Assembly: GCF_001808955.1 (NCBI RefSeq)
Contig: NZ_KV795249.1
Span: 23,669 to 77,073, forward strand
Source: Rothia sp. HMSC078H08
Lineage (GTDB): Bacteria; Actinomycetota; Actinomycetes; Actinomycetales; Micrococcaceae
DNA: 53,405 bases
Direction of reading: 5' to 3'
Shown: piece after piece, positions 1-9,465 of the stretch
How the letters are laid out: each line of letters begins with the position of its first letter
Position numbering within the stretch: the first letter of the stretch is position 1
Program-made: the position numbers and the translations under genes
The notes under the pieces: model-generated
The model's input: only the letters and a program-made list of their open reading frames with translations
The model's database searches: none
What the model was told of the DNA's origin: nothing

Positions 1-30
1 GCCCGCCCGCACCACTCGGTGCGGGCGGGC
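1..30. terminator. GC-rich hairpin, probable terminator of the gene left of the window
   Basis: A perfect 13-bp stem (1-13 with 18-30) closes a four-base loop. No T-run follows, so it may be a weak or factor-assisted terminator for an upstream gene that is not in the window. Confidence 0.5.
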
Positions 31-146
31 CTCGCGCCGTCTGCGCCGCCTCAGCGGCTCTCCACCGCCTGACGCGCGGCCGGGTTATCCACAGGCGTAA
101 ACCACCCGGAGGCGCCACCCGGTGCGGGCGAATATACTTAAGAACC

Positions 147-1109
147 GTGGTACACCATTCAAAACCCGCCCGTTTGGGCATCGGAATCATTTCAGCCGGG
201 AAGGTTGGCGCCGTCCTCGGCGCGGCCCTGCGCGCCTGCGAGCACACGATTGTGGGTGTTCACGCGGTGTCCGAGGCCTCCCGGGAGCGCGCCGCGATGC
301 TGCTCCCCGATGTGCCACTGCTTCCGGTGGAACAGATTGCCGAACGGAGCGAACTGCTGATTCTGGCCGTCCCCGACGACGAGCTGCCGGGCCTCATCAC
401 CTACCTGGCCTCCTCCGGGAGCATCACCGCCGGTCAGCTTTTGGTGCACACCTCCGGCCGTCACGGCACGGAGGTTTTCGCCCCCGCAACGGCCCTGGGC
501 GCCATTGGCCTGGCCATTCACCCGGCCATGACCTTCACGGGCCTGTCCATGGACCTGCAGCGGTTGAACGGCACGAGCTTCGCGGTGACCGGCCCCGCCC
601 CCTTCCTGCCCATCGCGCAGGCCCTGGTGGTTGAGATGGGTGGCGAGCCCGTCCACGTGGCCGAAGCCGACCGAGCCCTGTACCACGCAGCCCTGGCCCA
701 CGCCTCGAATCACCTCGTGACGATTCTGGGCCAGGCTCAGCAGATGCTCGCATCCATCGGCATTGAGGACCCGGCCCATTACATGAGTCCGCTGGTCCGC
801 GCGGCCGTGGATAACGCGCTCGCAAGCGGCGAAGGGGCCCTAACCGGTCCCGTTGCGCGCGGCGATGCGGGTACCGTGGCCGCCCACATGAGGGCGCTCG
901 GCGAGTATGCACAGGGAGAAAAAACAGGTGATATTACAGACTCTTACGCCGCTCTGGCGCATGCGACCGCAAAAAGGGCGCATAATAGAGGTTTGTTAAA
1001 CGATGAACAACTGGAACGGATCGAAAGCCTGGTGGAACCTTCCGCGAACGTGGAGTACACCGGCGACACCGACGATTCTGCCCCCGAAAACAAGGAGTTC
1101 TCGTCATGA
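147..1109 (+). CDS. Rossmann-fold DUF2520 domain protein next to panC
   Basis: This 320-residue protein has an N-terminal NAD(P)-type Rossmann fold with the glycine motif G13-x4-G18-x2-G21. The C-terminal half resembles the DUF2520 helical domain found in proteins annotated as Rossmann-like or ketopantoate-reductase-like. In actinobacteria this family often sits directly before panC, as here, where its stop overlaps the panC start (ATGA). That suggests translational coupling and a link to pantothenate synthesis, but the substrate is not established. The start is GTG. There is no Shine-Dalgarno sequence; a -10-like TATACT lies only 8 nt upstream, so the transcript may be nearly leaderless. Confidence 0.85.
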   Translation: MVHHSKPARLGIGIISAGKVGAVLGAALRACEHTIVGVHAVSEASRERAAMLLPDVPLLPVEQIAERSELLILAVPDDELPGLITYLASSGSITAGQLLVHTSGRHGTEVFAPATALGAIGLAIHPAMTFTGLSMDLQRLNGTSFAVTGPAPFLPIAQALVVEMGGEPVHVAEADRALYHAALAHASNHLVTILGQAQQMLASIGIEDPAHYMSPLVRAAVDNALASGEGALTGPVARGDAGTVAAHMRALGEYAQGEKTGDITDSYAALAHATAKRAHNRGLLNDEQLERIESLVEPSANVEYTGDTDDSAPENKEFSS

Positions 1110-2053
1110 CTGAGACTTCGATGCCCCGCGTCGTGACCACCATTGCGGAGTTCCGCACCGCTATCGCGCAGGCTTTGGCCACCGCGCAGGACGCCCTGGA
1201 CCGTGCTGCCCGCCTCGAGGCGGAGCAGAACGGCACTGACGTTCAGTACCGTACCGCCACCCTGGGTTACGTGCCCACTATGGGTGCCCTCCACGATGGC
1301 CACGCCACCCTGTTGCGCCGCGCTTCCGAGCAGAACGATGTTGTTGTCGCCTCTGTGTTTGTGAACCCGCTGCAGTTCGGCCCCGGCGAGGACTACGAGG
1401 CGTACCCGCGCACCCTTGAGGCCGATGCCGAGCTGGCTGGTGCCGCCGGCGTGAGCATCATCTTCGCCCCCTCGGTGGAGGAGATGTACCCCGACGGCGA
1501 CCCGCTGATCCGCATCTCGAGCGGCGAGCTGGGCACCAAGTTCGAGGGCGCAACTCGCCCCGGACACTTCGACGGCGTGCTGACCGTGGTGAATAAGTTC
1601 TTCAACATCATTCGCCCCGCCGCCGGCTCACACCCGGTGAACGCGTACTTCGGCCAGAAGGACGCCCAGCAGTACATCCTGATTCAGCGCATGGTTCACG
1701 ACTTCAACCACGACGTGACCCTGCGCCCCGTGGCCATTGTGCGCGACGATAACGGCCTGGCCCTCTCCTCGCGCAACGGCTACCTGTCGGATGAGGAGCG
1801 CGAATCGGCTCTGGTGCTCTCCCGCACCCTGGCCATGCTGCGCGAGAACTCGCTGAACCGCGGCTTCCACGAGATTGACCTGGAGGGCGCGCGCGAGCGC
1901 ATCAACTCCACCCCGGGCGTGCGCCTCGATTACCTGGAACTGGTCGACCCGATGACTTTCGGCGAGCCGACCGAGGATTCGGAGCGCGTGCTGGCCCTGG
2001 TCGCCGCGTATGTGGGCCCGACCCGCCTGATTGACAACATGGACCTGCGCTAA
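1106..2053 (+). CDS. panC: Pantothenate synthetase (pantoate-beta-alanine ligase)
   Basis: PanC condenses pantoate and beta-alanine with ATP to give pantothenate, the precursor of coenzyme A, in the cytoplasm. The HIGH-like nucleotide-binding motif PTMGALHDGH starts at residue 57. NPLQFGPGEDYEAYPR, GHFDGVLTVV, FGQKDAQQ and the KMSKS-like SSRNGYLS follow in the family order. Length is 315 residues. About 25 residues before the HIGH motif look like an insertion compared with typical PanC, which reaches this motif near residue 30. The ATG overlaps the stop of the preceding DUF2520 gene by four bases, and lysS follows after 57 nt. Confidence 0.96.
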   Translation: MTETSMPRVVTTIAEFRTAIAQALATAQDALDRAARLEAEQNGTDVQYRTATLGYVPTMGALHDGHATLLRRASEQNDVVVASVFVNPLQFGPGEDYEAYPRTLEADAELAGAAGVSIIFAPSVEEMYPDGDPLIRISSGELGTKFEGATRPGHFDGVLTVVNKFFNIIRPAAGSHPVNAYFGQKDAQQYILIQRMVHDFNHDVTLRPVAIVRDDNGLALSSRNGYLSDEERESALVLSRTLAMLRENSLNRGFHEIDLEGARERINSTPGVRLDYLELVDPMTFGEPTEDSERVLALVAAYVGPTRLIDNMDLR

Positions 2054-2110
2054 GCGTTCGCTGAATTTCGTTTAGAGACTTCCCAACACACTACACAGAT
2101 AGGTATCACC

Positions 2111-3694
2111 GTGAGCACTGAGCACCACGCCGCACCGGCGATTGCTGATATGTCCGAGCAGATGCAGATTCGCCTGGAGAAGCGCGCGAAGCTGATTGAG
2201 TCGGGTCGTGAGGCATACCCGGTGGGCTTGCTGGATTCCGAGGGTAACCGTGTGGAGCCCAACCACATCGAGGATCTGCGCGCCGAGTACGACCCGAAGC
2301 TGGAGTCCGGCGAGCTGAAGGCTGGCGACGAGACCGACCGCGTGGTGCACGTGGGCGGCCGCGTGGTGTTCGTTCGTAACACCGGTAAGCTGTGCTTTGC
2401 GACCCTGCAGGGCGGTACCGAGGGTAAGCGCATCCAGGCGATGCTGTCGCTGGCTGAGGTGGGCGAGGAGTCCCTGGCCGAGTGGAAGTCCCTGGTTGAC
2501 CTGGGTGACCACGTGTTCGTGACCGGCCGCGTGATTGTGTCTCGCCGCGGTGAGCTGTCGATCATGGTGACCGACTGGAAGATGGCCTCGAAGGCTATCC
2601 GCCCCATGCCGGTTCTGCACAAGGACCTGAACGAGGAAACCCGCGTGCGCCAGCGCTACCTGGACCTGATGGTGCGCGAGGAGGCCCGCGAGCTGGTGAA
2701 GAAGCGTGCCCTGATTACCCGCACCGTGCGCCGCGTACTGGACGAGCACGGCTACGTTGAGGTTGAGACCCCGGTCCTGCAGCTGATTCACGGTGGCGCG
2801 ACGGCTCGTCCGTTCCGCACCCACCTGAACGCTTTCGACCAGCCGATGACCATGCGCATCGCGACCGAGCTGCCGCTCAAGCGCGCCGTGGTGGGCGGTA
2901 TTGAGCGCGTGTACGAGATTGGTCGCGTGTTCCGCAACGAGGGCGTCGACTCGACTCACAGCCCCGAGTTCACCACCCTGGAGTGCTACGAGGCGTACGC
3001 CGACCAGTTCGTGATGGCCGAGCGCATGAAGGAGATTATCCAGAGCTGCGCCAAGGCCGTCGGTACCGAGCGTATTGAGACTGAGAACGGCACCATTGAC
3101 CTGTTCGGTGAGTGGAAGTGGGTTGGCGTGTACCCGGGCCTGTCCGAGGCCGTGGGTGTTGAGATTACCCCGGAGACCGACGCGTCCGTTCTGCGCGAGA
3201 TTGCCGAGAAGCACGAGGTTGATATCGACCCGAAGTGGGACGCAGAGAAGCTCGTCATCGAGCTCTTCGGCGAGATTGTCGAGCCGACCCTGGTGAACCC
3301 GACCTTCGTGTACGATTACCCGCCGAGCGCTCAGCCGCTGGCCCGCCCGCACCGTTCCGGTGAGCCGCTGATTGAGGCCTGGGACCTGATTATCGGCGGC
3401 ATGGAGCGCGGTACCGCGTTCTCCGAGCTGATTGACCCGGTGATTCAGCGTGAGCGTCTGACCGCCCAGTCGCTGCTGGCTGCTGCCGGTGACGATGAGG
3501 CGATGGAGCTGGACGAGGACTTCCTGCGCGCCCTGGAGCACGGTGCACCCCCGATGGGTGGCATTGGTCTGGGCATCGATCGTCTGATTATGCTGCTGGC
3601 GGGCGACCAGGATCCGGAGCGTCCGGGTACCGTGGTGCGTCAGCCCGGTATTCGCGAGACGATTCTGTTCCCGCTCATGAAGCCGGAAGCTTAA
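2111..3694 (+). CDS. lysS: Lysine-tRNA ligase, class II
   Basis: LysS charges tRNA-Lys with lysine. The 527-residue protein has an N-terminal OB-fold anticodon-binding domain (about residues 70-180) and a class II catalytic core. Motif 2 (FRNEGVDSTHSPEFT) starts near residue 274 and motif 3 (GIGLGIDRLIMLL) near residue 484. The GTG start at 2111 is supported by the conserved N-terminus. The gene lies 57 nt after panC on the same strand. A strong hairpin at 3762-3799 follows, so panC-lysS may be one transcript. The cognate tRNA-Lys(TTT) lies 17 kb away at 20915. Confidence 0.97.
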   Translation: MSTEHHAAPAIADMSEQMQIRLEKRAKLIESGREAYPVGLLDSEGNRVEPNHIEDLRAEYDPKLESGELKAGDETDRVVHVGGRVVFVRNTGKLCFATLQGGTEGKRIQAMLSLAEVGEESLAEWKSLVDLGDHVFVTGRVIVSRRGELSIMVTDWKMASKAIRPMPVLHKDLNEETRVRQRYLDLMVREEARELVKKRALITRTVRRVLDEHGYVEVETPVLQLIHGGATARPFRTHLNAFDQPMTMRIATELPLKRAVVGGIERVYEIGRVFRNEGVDSTHSPEFTTLECYEAYADQFVMAERMKEIIQSCAKAVGTERIETENGTIDLFGEWKWVGVYPGLSEAVGVEITPETDASVLREIAEKHEVDIDPKWDAEKLVIELFGEIVEPTLVNPTFVYDYPPSAQPLARPHRSGEPLIEAWDLIIGGMERGTAFSELIDPVIQRERLTAQSLLAAAGDDEAMELDEDFLRALEHGAPPMGGIGLGIDRLIMLLAGDQDPERPGTVVRQPGIRETILFPLMKPEA

Positions 3695-3761
3695 TTTCTT
3701 ATCTTGAGGGCCTGGACTCGTTCCGCGCGTGTTTGCGCGGGGCGTTCCGGGTTTGAACGCG

Positions 3762-3799
3762 GCGGGGGCCGCGGGCGCGTGTGCGCTCGCGGCCCCCGC
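3762..3799 (+). terminator. GC-rich hairpin after lysS
   Basis: A 16-bp stem (3762-3777 with 3784-3799, one G-T pair) closes a 6-nt loop. The following bases are only mildly T-rich, so termination is inferred from position and stem strength. Confidence 0.6.
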
Positions 3800-4493
3800 T
3801 CTCGTATGCCCTGCCCGAGTGAATCCGGTACTCAGCCCTAAATGGGCTCGGGCGGGCTCGGCTCCGTGTTTCTCGTAGTCGTGTTTTCATCTCGGCGTTT
3901 TTGCTTCGGCGCTTTCGGATGTGGTGTTTTCGGGCGGCTTTTATCGGTTTGAAATTCTCCGGCTGTAGCTTAGTTTTGGCTAGTCAGCCGTATATGGGGA
4001 CGGCGAGCGAAAAGTATTCTCGGTGATGACTTACGGATTCGCAATGAATAGGGGCGTGCGGATGTGGAATATACCGTTGAGATAGTTTTGCCGTTCCGCG
4101 CGGGATGAAGGATTATCCGCGAGATTATTCCTGCTGATTTCCTGACGCGCACCATTCAAATGCACGCGGCGCGTCTCTAGCGTTCGACCGGTGGGCTATT
4201 TAATGAGCCGACCCGCACAGCGGAGGCGATAATATGCGTACAGAGAACAGCCTCCGTATTGCCGATGATTTGGGGACGATATTCCCGAAAATATTCCTCA
4301 TATTATTCTCGGGTGTTATTTACCCGTCTATTTTGCCGGTTTGCGCAATGAACGCCTCCGGTATTTCTGTTACGATATATAGGAAATTAGTACATATGTA
4401 TATCCGGCACACTTTTTCTCTATCAATTTTCGATAGGGGCTTCAGGGTTTTGCGCCCATAGGATATATGCAACAGATGAGGGAGGTGCCATTT
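3800..4493. other. Gene-free, increasingly AT-rich region upstream of lsr2
   Basis: No credible gene is visible in this roughly 690-bp stretch. From about 3895 it is clearly richer in A and T than its surroundings, with runs such as GATATATAGG at about 4374. Lsr2 proteins bind AT-rich DNA, so this is a plausible site of lsr2 autoregulation. I could not fix a single promoter by eye. Confidence 0.5.
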
Positions 4494-4844
4494 ATGGCAC
4501 AGAAGGTTCGCATCATCCTTGAAGACGATTTGGACGGCGGCCCCGCCGACGAGACCATCCGCTTCGGCCTGGATGGCGCTCACTACGAGATTGATTTGTC
4601 CTCCGCAAACGCCGCACGTCTGCGCGACGCTATCCGTCCCTTCGTAGCTAAGTCCCGCCGCGTGCAGGGCTCCGCTCAGCGCACCCGCGCACCCCGCGGT
4701 ACCGCCGCTCCGGTCAAGCGTAACCCCGAGACCGCAGCGATTCGCGAGTGGGCTAAGGCTAACGGCCACAAGGTTTCCGACCGTGGCCGCATCCACCAGG
4801 ACATTCAGGATGCATACTACGCAGCAATGAAGGAACAGGCTTAA
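4494..4844 (+). CDS. lsr2: Lsr2 nucleoid-associated DNA-bridging protein
   Basis: Lsr2 is the actinobacterial H-NS counterpart: it oligomerises, bridges AT-rich DNA and silences acquired genes. The 116-residue protein begins [16 protein letters not shown] (N-terminal dimerisation domain, residues 1-55). A basic linker follows, then the C-terminal DNA-binding domain with the minor-groove motif RGR at residues 97-99. I chose ATG 4494 over an in-frame ATG at 4467: GGAGG at 4481-4485 lies 8 nt before it and family members start MA-K-V. The gene is monocistronic, with AT-rich DNA on both sides and a very strong terminator behind it. Confidence 0.97.
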   Translation: MAQKVRIILEDDLDGGPADETIRFGLDGAHYEIDLSSANAARLRDAIRPFVAKSRRVQGSAQRTRAPRGTAAPVKRNPETAAIREWAKANGHKVSDRGRIHQDIQDAYYAAMKEQA

Positions 4845-4893
4845 TTTCTAGCCCCTTCGGGTTTTGCTCCGTGCGGAGCAAATGCATTGTGTA

Positions 4894-4940
4894 CGCTCAC
4901 GGCGGATAGCGATTATCGCTATCCGCCGTGAGCGTTTTTA
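4894..4940 (+). terminator. Strong intrinsic terminator of lsr2
   Basis: A perfect 19-bp stem (4894-4912 with 4916-4934) has a three-base loop and is followed by TTTTTA. A smaller 8-bp hairpin (4863-4870 with 4875-4882) lies between it and the lsr2 stop codon. Confidence 0.93.
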
Positions 4941-5687
4941 TGTGGCGGTAAATATCGGGGCCGCGGCGTGAGGATTTGAATTATCAATCCTGGAGGGTGG
5001 GGGAAAGCGTGCGGTGTTCTACCGAGGCACCAGCATGTTTAATTTACTTGTAAAACATATTGTTGGCAGCGGAGAGTGCAATTTCTTGCACTCGCCAGAA
5101 TGTACAGACGGAATGTCGATATCATTGCGTCCGTATTTATAAGGGCATAGCCCCAGATTGATTCTCTCCGCGCGAATAACTCGTGAGCGATGAGTGCGCG
5201 TGTCATTATTTCCGGGATTATTCACCCGTTCGTGGCATCTATATCTTTATGTATTTTTACGCGCTTTAGGGAATGATGGGGAAGTCGTGAATCATGTAGT
5301 GAGATTCTCGCGCGAGCCCAGGAATTATTGTCGTCCCGTCGAGTGATTGGCGTGCATATACTTTGAAAGACAGTGCATATTCTGCAATATCCGGGATTCT
5401 CTGCAGATAATCTGGGCCTATCGTATTCCTATACGTGGATTTTTCTGTGTTTGTGTTCGGCAATATGTGCATTCGAGTGTCGCGAGGCGACCCTCAAAAA
5501 GGTGCCGGGCGCTTCGAAAGATGAGCGGACGCGCTGCCGAGCCCCGGCAAAGGAATCCGTCCGCCCCGATTGCCTTCCGCCCGCGCCCTTTCCGTTCTCT
5601 TGATGGCGAACAGATGCCCGAGCGCAGGGCAGAAACCCGGCACTCAACGTACTCTTGTATCAATAGGAAAATGCAAGGAGTGCGTAA
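4941..5687. other. Gene-free region between lsr2 and clpC
   Basis: No gene is supported in these roughly 750 bp. Bases 4970-5470 are AT-rich compared with the flanking genes. There is a hairpin at 5074-5093 (8-bp stem, TTTC loop) and a short inverted repeat GTCGC-GAG-GCGAC at 5479-5491. The clpC promoter must lie here, but no -35/-10 pair stands out. Confidence 0.5.
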
Positions 5688-8258
5688 ATGTTTGAACGCT
5701 TTACCGACCGAGCTCGGCGCGTTGTGGTGCTTGCCCAGGAAGAGGCACGCATGCTCAACCACAACTACATCGGTACCGAACACCTGCTGCTCGGTCTGAT
5801 TCACGAGGGCGAAGGCATCGGTGCACGCGCCCTGGAATCATTGGGCGTTACCCTGAACGCAGTACGTGAACAGGTTCAGGACATCGTCGGCCCCGGCCCC
5901 CAGGCCCCCAACGGACACATCCCCTTCACCCCCCGCGCGAAGAAGGTTCTCGAACTGTCCATGCGCGAGGCTATTCAGCTGAACCACGGCTACATCGGCA
6001 CCGAACACATCCTGCTGGGCATGGTTCGTGCGAACGAGGGCGTGGCAAACCAGGTGCTCGTTAAGCTGGGCGCTGAGCCCGCCGCCGTGCGCCAGGCTGT
6101 CATGGACCTGATTTCCGGCTACCCCGGCAACAACTCCGGCGAGAAGGAAACTGCCGGCGTGGGTGCAGGTAACTCTCGCGAAGGCACTCCCGCGGGTTCC
6201 ACGATTCTGGATCAGTTCGGCCGCAACCTCACCGCCGCAGCGCGTGAGGGCGAGCTGGACCCGGTGATTGGCCGTCACCACGAGATGGAACGCGTCATGC
6301 AGGTTCTCTCTCGCCGCACCAAGAACAACCCCGTGCTGATCGGTGAGCCCGGTGTGGGTAAGACCGCCGTGGTTGAGGGCCTGGCCCAGGCCATCGTGCA
6401 CGGTGACGTCCCCGAGACCCTCAAGGATAAGCACCTGTACACCCTGGATCTCGGCTCCCTCGTGGCCGGTTCCCGCTACCGCGGTGACTTCGAGGAACGT
6501 CTGAAGAAGGTTCTGAAGGAGATTCGCTCCCGCGGCGACATCATCCTGTTCATCGACGAGATCCACACCCTGGTGGGTGCCGGTGCCGCCGAAGGCGCGA
6601 TTGACGCTGCCTCCATCCTCAAGCCCATGCTGGCCCGAGGCGAGCTGCAGACCATCGGTGCAACCACCCTGGACGAGTACCGCAAGCACATCGAGAAGGA
6701 CGCCGCCCTGGAGCGCCGCTTCCAGCCGATTCTGGTGGACGAGCCCTCCCAGGAGCTCGCCGTGCAGATTCTGAAGGGTGTGCGCGATAAGTACGAGGCT
6801 CACCACCGTGTCACCATCACCGACGAGGCGATTGAGACCGCCGTGAACCTCGCGGCACGCTACATCTCCGACCGCTTCCTGCCGGATAAAGCCGTCGACC
6901 TGATTGACGAGGCCGGTGCGCGCCTGCGCATCAAGCGCATGACCGCTCCGCCGGAAATTAAGATTCTGGACGAGAAAGCCGCCAAGCTGCGCCAGCAGAA
7001 GGAAGAGGCCATCAACTCGCAGGATTACGAGAAGGCAGCCGGCCTGCGCGACCAGGAGCAGAAGGTCCTGGCCGAGAAGGAAGCCGCAGAGAAGGAATGG
7101 CGCGAGGGTGGCGGAGACGCCTACGGCGTCGTGACCCCCGAGGTGATTTCCGAGGTTCTGGCCGCCTCCACCGGCGTGCCCGTCTACAAGATCACCGAGG
7201 AAGAGTCCAGCCGCCTGCTGACCATGGAGCAGGAGCTCCACAAGCGCGTCATTGGTCAGGAGCACGCCATTGCGGCCCTGTCCCGTGCGATTCGTCGTAC
7301 CCGTGCGGGTCTGAAGGATCCGCACCGTCCCGGTGGCTCGTTCATCTTCGCAGGTCCGACCGGTGTGGGTAAGACCGAGCTTGCTAAGGCCCTGGCCGAG
7401 TTCCTCTTCGGTGACGAGGACGCCCTTATCACCCTGGATATGTCCGAGTATCAGGAGAAGCACACCGTCTCCCGTCTGTTCGGTGCCCCTCCCGGATACG
7501 TTGGCTACGAAGAGGGCGGTCAGCTGACCGAGAAGGTGCGCCGCAAGCCCTTCTCCGTGGTCCTGTTCGACGAGGTGGAGAAGGCTCACTCCGACCTGTT
7601 CAACTCGCTGCTGCAGATTCTTGAGGACGGCCGCCTGACCGACTCGCAGGGTCGTGTGGTGGACTTCAAGAACACCGTGATCATCATGACCACCAACCTG
7701 GGTTCCCGCGATGTGAACCGCCGCATCCCGGTTGGTTTCCAGGCCATGGACGATTCCGCCGCCGATTACGAGCGCATGCAGGCTCGCGTGATGGAAAGCC
7801 TCAAGGAGCACTTCCGTCCCGAGTTCCTGAACCGTGTGGATGACATTATTGTCTTCCCGCAGCTCTCGGAATCCGAGATTCTGCAGATTGTGGACCTGTT
7901 CGTGGGTCGCCTGGCCAAGCGCCTGGCGGAGCAGGATATGTCCATCGAGCTGACCAACGCGGCAAAGGCCCTCATGGCAGCCAAGGGTTACGACCCGGCT
8001 ATGGGTGCCCGCCCGCTGCGCCGCGAGATGCAACGCAACATCGAGGACGCCCTGTCCGAGAAGATTCTCTTCGGCGACATCAAGCCCGGCGAGAAGATCA
8101 CCGTGGACGTTGAGGGCGAGGGCGACTCCGCGAAGTTCGTCTTCTCGTCTCAGCCGATGAAGGAGCTCTCCCTGGAGTCCGTGAAGGAGCCCGCGAAGGA
8201 GGGTGAGTCTTCCGAGGCTCCCGCTTCCGAGGTCCGCGAGGGCCAGGGTAACGACTAG
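5688..8258 (+). CDS. clpC: ClpC AAA+ unfoldase, ATPase subunit of the Clp protease
   Basis: ClpC unfolds proteins and feeds them to the ClpP peptidase. In order it has two N-terminal Clp-N repeats (residues 1-145), AAA module 1 with Walker A GEPGVGKT at 219, and a UVR-type coiled-coil middle domain around 430-470 ([20 protein letters not shown]). AAA module 2 follows with Walker A GPTGVGKT at 556, then the Clp-D2 C-terminal domain. The 856-residue length fits actinobacterial ClpC. The last 40 residues form a Ser/Glu/Pro-rich tail of low complexity. A ribosome site (AAGGAG) precedes the ATG by 8-10 nt. The gene stands alone, ending in a bidirectional terminator shared with mutY. Confidence 0.97.
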   Translation: MFERFTDRARRVVVLAQEEARMLNHNYIGTEHLLLGLIHEGEGIGARALESLGVTLNAVREQVQDIVGPGPQAPNGHIPFTPRAKKVLELSMREAIQLNHGYIGTEHILLGMVRANEGVANQVLVKLGAEPAAVRQAVMDLISGYPGNNSGEKETAGVGAGNSREGTPAGSTILDQFGRNLTAAAREGELDPVIGRHHEMERVMQVLSRRTKNNPVLIGEPGVGKTAVVEGLAQAIVHGDVPETLKDKHLYTLDLGSLVAGSRYRGDFEERLKKVLKEIRSRGDIILFIDEIHTLVGAGAAEGAIDAASILKPMLARGELQTIGATTLDEYRKHIEKDAALERRFQPILVDEPSQELAVQILKGVRDKYEAHHRVTITDEAIETAVNLAARYISDRFLPDKAVDLIDEAGARLRIKRMTAPPEIKILDEKAAKLRQQKEEAINSQDYEKAAGLRDQEQKVLAEKEAAEKEWREGGGDAYGVVTPEVISEVLAASTGVPVYKITEEESSRLLTMEQELHKRVIGQEHAIAALSRAIRRTRAGLKDPHRPGGSFIFAGPTGVGKTELAKALAEFLFGDEDALITLDMSEYQEKHTVSRLFGAPPGYVGYEEGGQLTEKVRRKPFSVVLFDEVEKAHSDLFNSLLQILEDGRLTDSQGRVVDFKNTVIIMTTNLGSRDVNRRIPVGFQAMDDSAADYERMQARVMESLKEHFRPEFLNRVDDIIVFPQLSESEILQIVDLFVGRLAKRLAEQDMSIELTNAAKALMAAKGYDPAMGARPLRREMQRNIEDALSEKILFGDIKPGEKITVDVEGEGDSAKFVFSSQPMKELSLESVKEPAKEGESSEAPASEVREGQGND

Positions 8259-8272
8259 GCGCTAGGCTCTAG

Positions 8273-8333
8273 CGCACAAAACGCCCGAGGGGCGGTACCG
8301 GTTATTCGGTGCCCCCCTCGGGCGTTTTGTGCG
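8273..8333. terminator. Bidirectional terminator between clpC and mutY
   Basis: A perfect 20-bp stem (8273-8292 with 8314-8333) carries AAAA on one side and TTTT on the other inside the arms. It can therefore stop transcription from clpC (plus) and mutY (minus). The 21-nt loop contains a further partial stem. Confidence 0.92.
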
Positions 8334-8356
8334 TTCTAAGACCCTCTGGGGCCTTT

Positions 8357-9373
8357 CTAAAGCGAGACGAGTACCCGCCCGCCCTCCGGTACCTCACGGG
8401 CCAGAGAATCAGCCAGAAGGCCCGCGTAGCAGCGCTGCAGCTGTTCGGAGGCGGGGGAGAGCGCGTACAACGCCTTGAGCGGGCGGTGCACCTCGGCCGG
8501 AACATTCGCGGGGAACACCAGGTCGGGCGAGGCGGCAGCACCGGTGGCCGAGGCTGCATCCAGGATGAGGCTGCGCTCCACGGGCTCGTGGGCGGCGCGG
8601 AGAACCGCCATGACGGCACCGCGCACCTGGCGGTCCGTGCCGTGCCAGGCCTGGCCCTTTGGCGTGTACTCAGCATCGGGTCGGCCGGCCGCAATCCAGG
8701 CGCACACATCCTGCACGGGGCACTGCTCGCAGGTCGGGGACTTCGCGGTGCAGACCAGCGCACCGAGCTCCATGGTCGCCGCGTTCCACACGCAGGAGGT
8801 GGGGGTATCGGCGGGCATGAGTGCCTCGGCCAGGCGGGTTTCGGAGGCCGTCAGCGAGCGGGAGGGGAGAGCCTTGCCGCTGACGGCGCGGGCGTGCACG
8901 CGGCGAATATTCGTGTCGATGACCGTCTCTCGCAGGCCGAACGCGAAAACGCTGATGGCGGCGGCCGTGTAGGAGCCCACGCCCGGCAGGTCGAGGAGCG
9001 CATCGTGGTCGGCGGGAACCTTACCATCATGCCGCTCCACAATCGCCACGGCAGCCCCGTGCAGGCGCTGAGCGCGGCGCGGGTAACCCAGGCGACCCCA
9101 GGCGCGCACCGCCTCCGAGACGGGCTCGGCGGCCAGGTCTGCGGGGGTGGGCCAGCGGCGCATCCACTCCTCCCAGACGGGCAGGACGCGCTTGACGGGG
9201 GTCTGCTGTAGCATGAATTCGCTGACCATCACGCCCCAGGGCGAGCAGTCGTCGCGGCGCCAGGGCAGGTCGCGTGCGTTCTGCAGGAACCAGCCATTAA
9301 TGCGTTCGTGCAGAAGGTGCGGCTTGATGCCTTGTGGGAGGGGATTTGCGGGGTCTGCTGCTTCTTGAATCAT
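8357..9373 (-). CDS. mutY: A/G-specific adenine DNA glycosylase
   Basis: MutY removes adenine mispaired with 8-oxoguanine in base-excision repair. Visible landmarks are the catalytic Glu52 in SEFMLQQT, the helix-hairpin-helix LPGVGSYTAAAI at 129-140 and the catalytic Asp153 in VIDTNIRRV. The 4Fe-4S cluster cysteines are C208, C215, C218 and C224 (C-x6-C-x2-C-x5-C). The 338-residue length is close to E. coli MutY. The ATG at 9373 has no Shine-Dalgarno sequence but TAGGCT lies 6 nt upstream, with TTGGGA 17 nt before that, so a leaderless transcript is likely. It is divergent from the 9466 gene and lies near disA and radA, also genome-maintenance genes. Confidence 0.95.
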   Translation of the reverse strand: MIQEAADPANPLPQGIKPHLLHERINGWFLQNARDLPWRRDDCSPWGVMVSEFMLQQTPVKRVLPVWEEWMRRWPTPADLAAEPVSEAVRAWGRLGYPRRAQRLHGAAVAIVERHDGKVPADHDALLDLPGVGSYTAAAISVFAFGLRETVIDTNIRRVHARAVSGKALPSRSLTASETRLAEALMPADTPTSCVWNAATMELGALVCTAKSPTCEQCPVQDVCAWIAAGRPDAEYTPKGQAWHGTDRQVRGAVMAVLRAAHEPVERSLILDAASATGAAASPDLVFPANVPAEVHRPLKALYALSPASEQLQRCYAGLLADSLAREVPEGGRVLVSL

Positions 9374-9379
9374 CAGAAA

Positions 9380-9385
9380 AGCCTA
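9380..9385 (-). promoter_or_regulatory. -10 element of mutY, leaderless spacing
   Basis: TAGGCT on the minus strand ends 6 nt before the mutY ATG. TTGGGA lies 17 bp further upstream as a -35 candidate. The 92-bp gap therefore holds divergent promoters for mutY and the 9466 gene. Confidence 0.5.
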
Positions 9386-9453
9386 CGTCACGGGCTATAT
9401 ATTCCCAAAACGGCATGGAATGGGTTCATGGTGAATCTAAGGTTGAAACCCGG

Positions 9454-9459
9454 TATCCT
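9454..9459 (+). promoter_or_regulatory. -10 element of the 9466 gene, leaderless spacing
   Basis: TATCCT ends 6 nt before the ATG at 9466 and no ribosome-binding site is present. The -35 region is poor. Confidence 0.4.
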
Positions 9460-9465
9460 TAGAGT

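Noticed and set aside
85..93. TTATCCACA, a perfect DnaA box
   Set aside because: A single 9-mer in a 53-kb window is expected by chance about once in two to three windows. There is no cluster, AT-rich unwinding region or dnaA/dnaN gene nearby.
2072..3541. Long open frame antisense to lysS
   Set aside because: Codon-bias shadow; composition is low-complexity His/Leu/Gln and there is no ribosome site.
5479..5491. GTCGC-GAG-GCGAC before clpC as a ClgR operator
   Set aside because: ClgR sites as I know them have about five bases between the CGC and GCG cores, here three; position is suggestive but the match is too poor.
5347..5799. Open frames overlapping the start of clpC
   Set aside because: They run into clpC in another frame, are Arg/Cys-rich, and lack ribosome sites.
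5838..8033. Long open frame antisense to clpC (about 730 codons)
   Set aside because: Shadow of a GC-rich gene: clpC on the other strand has unmistakable motifs, and the antisense protein is His/Gln/Leu-rich without domains.
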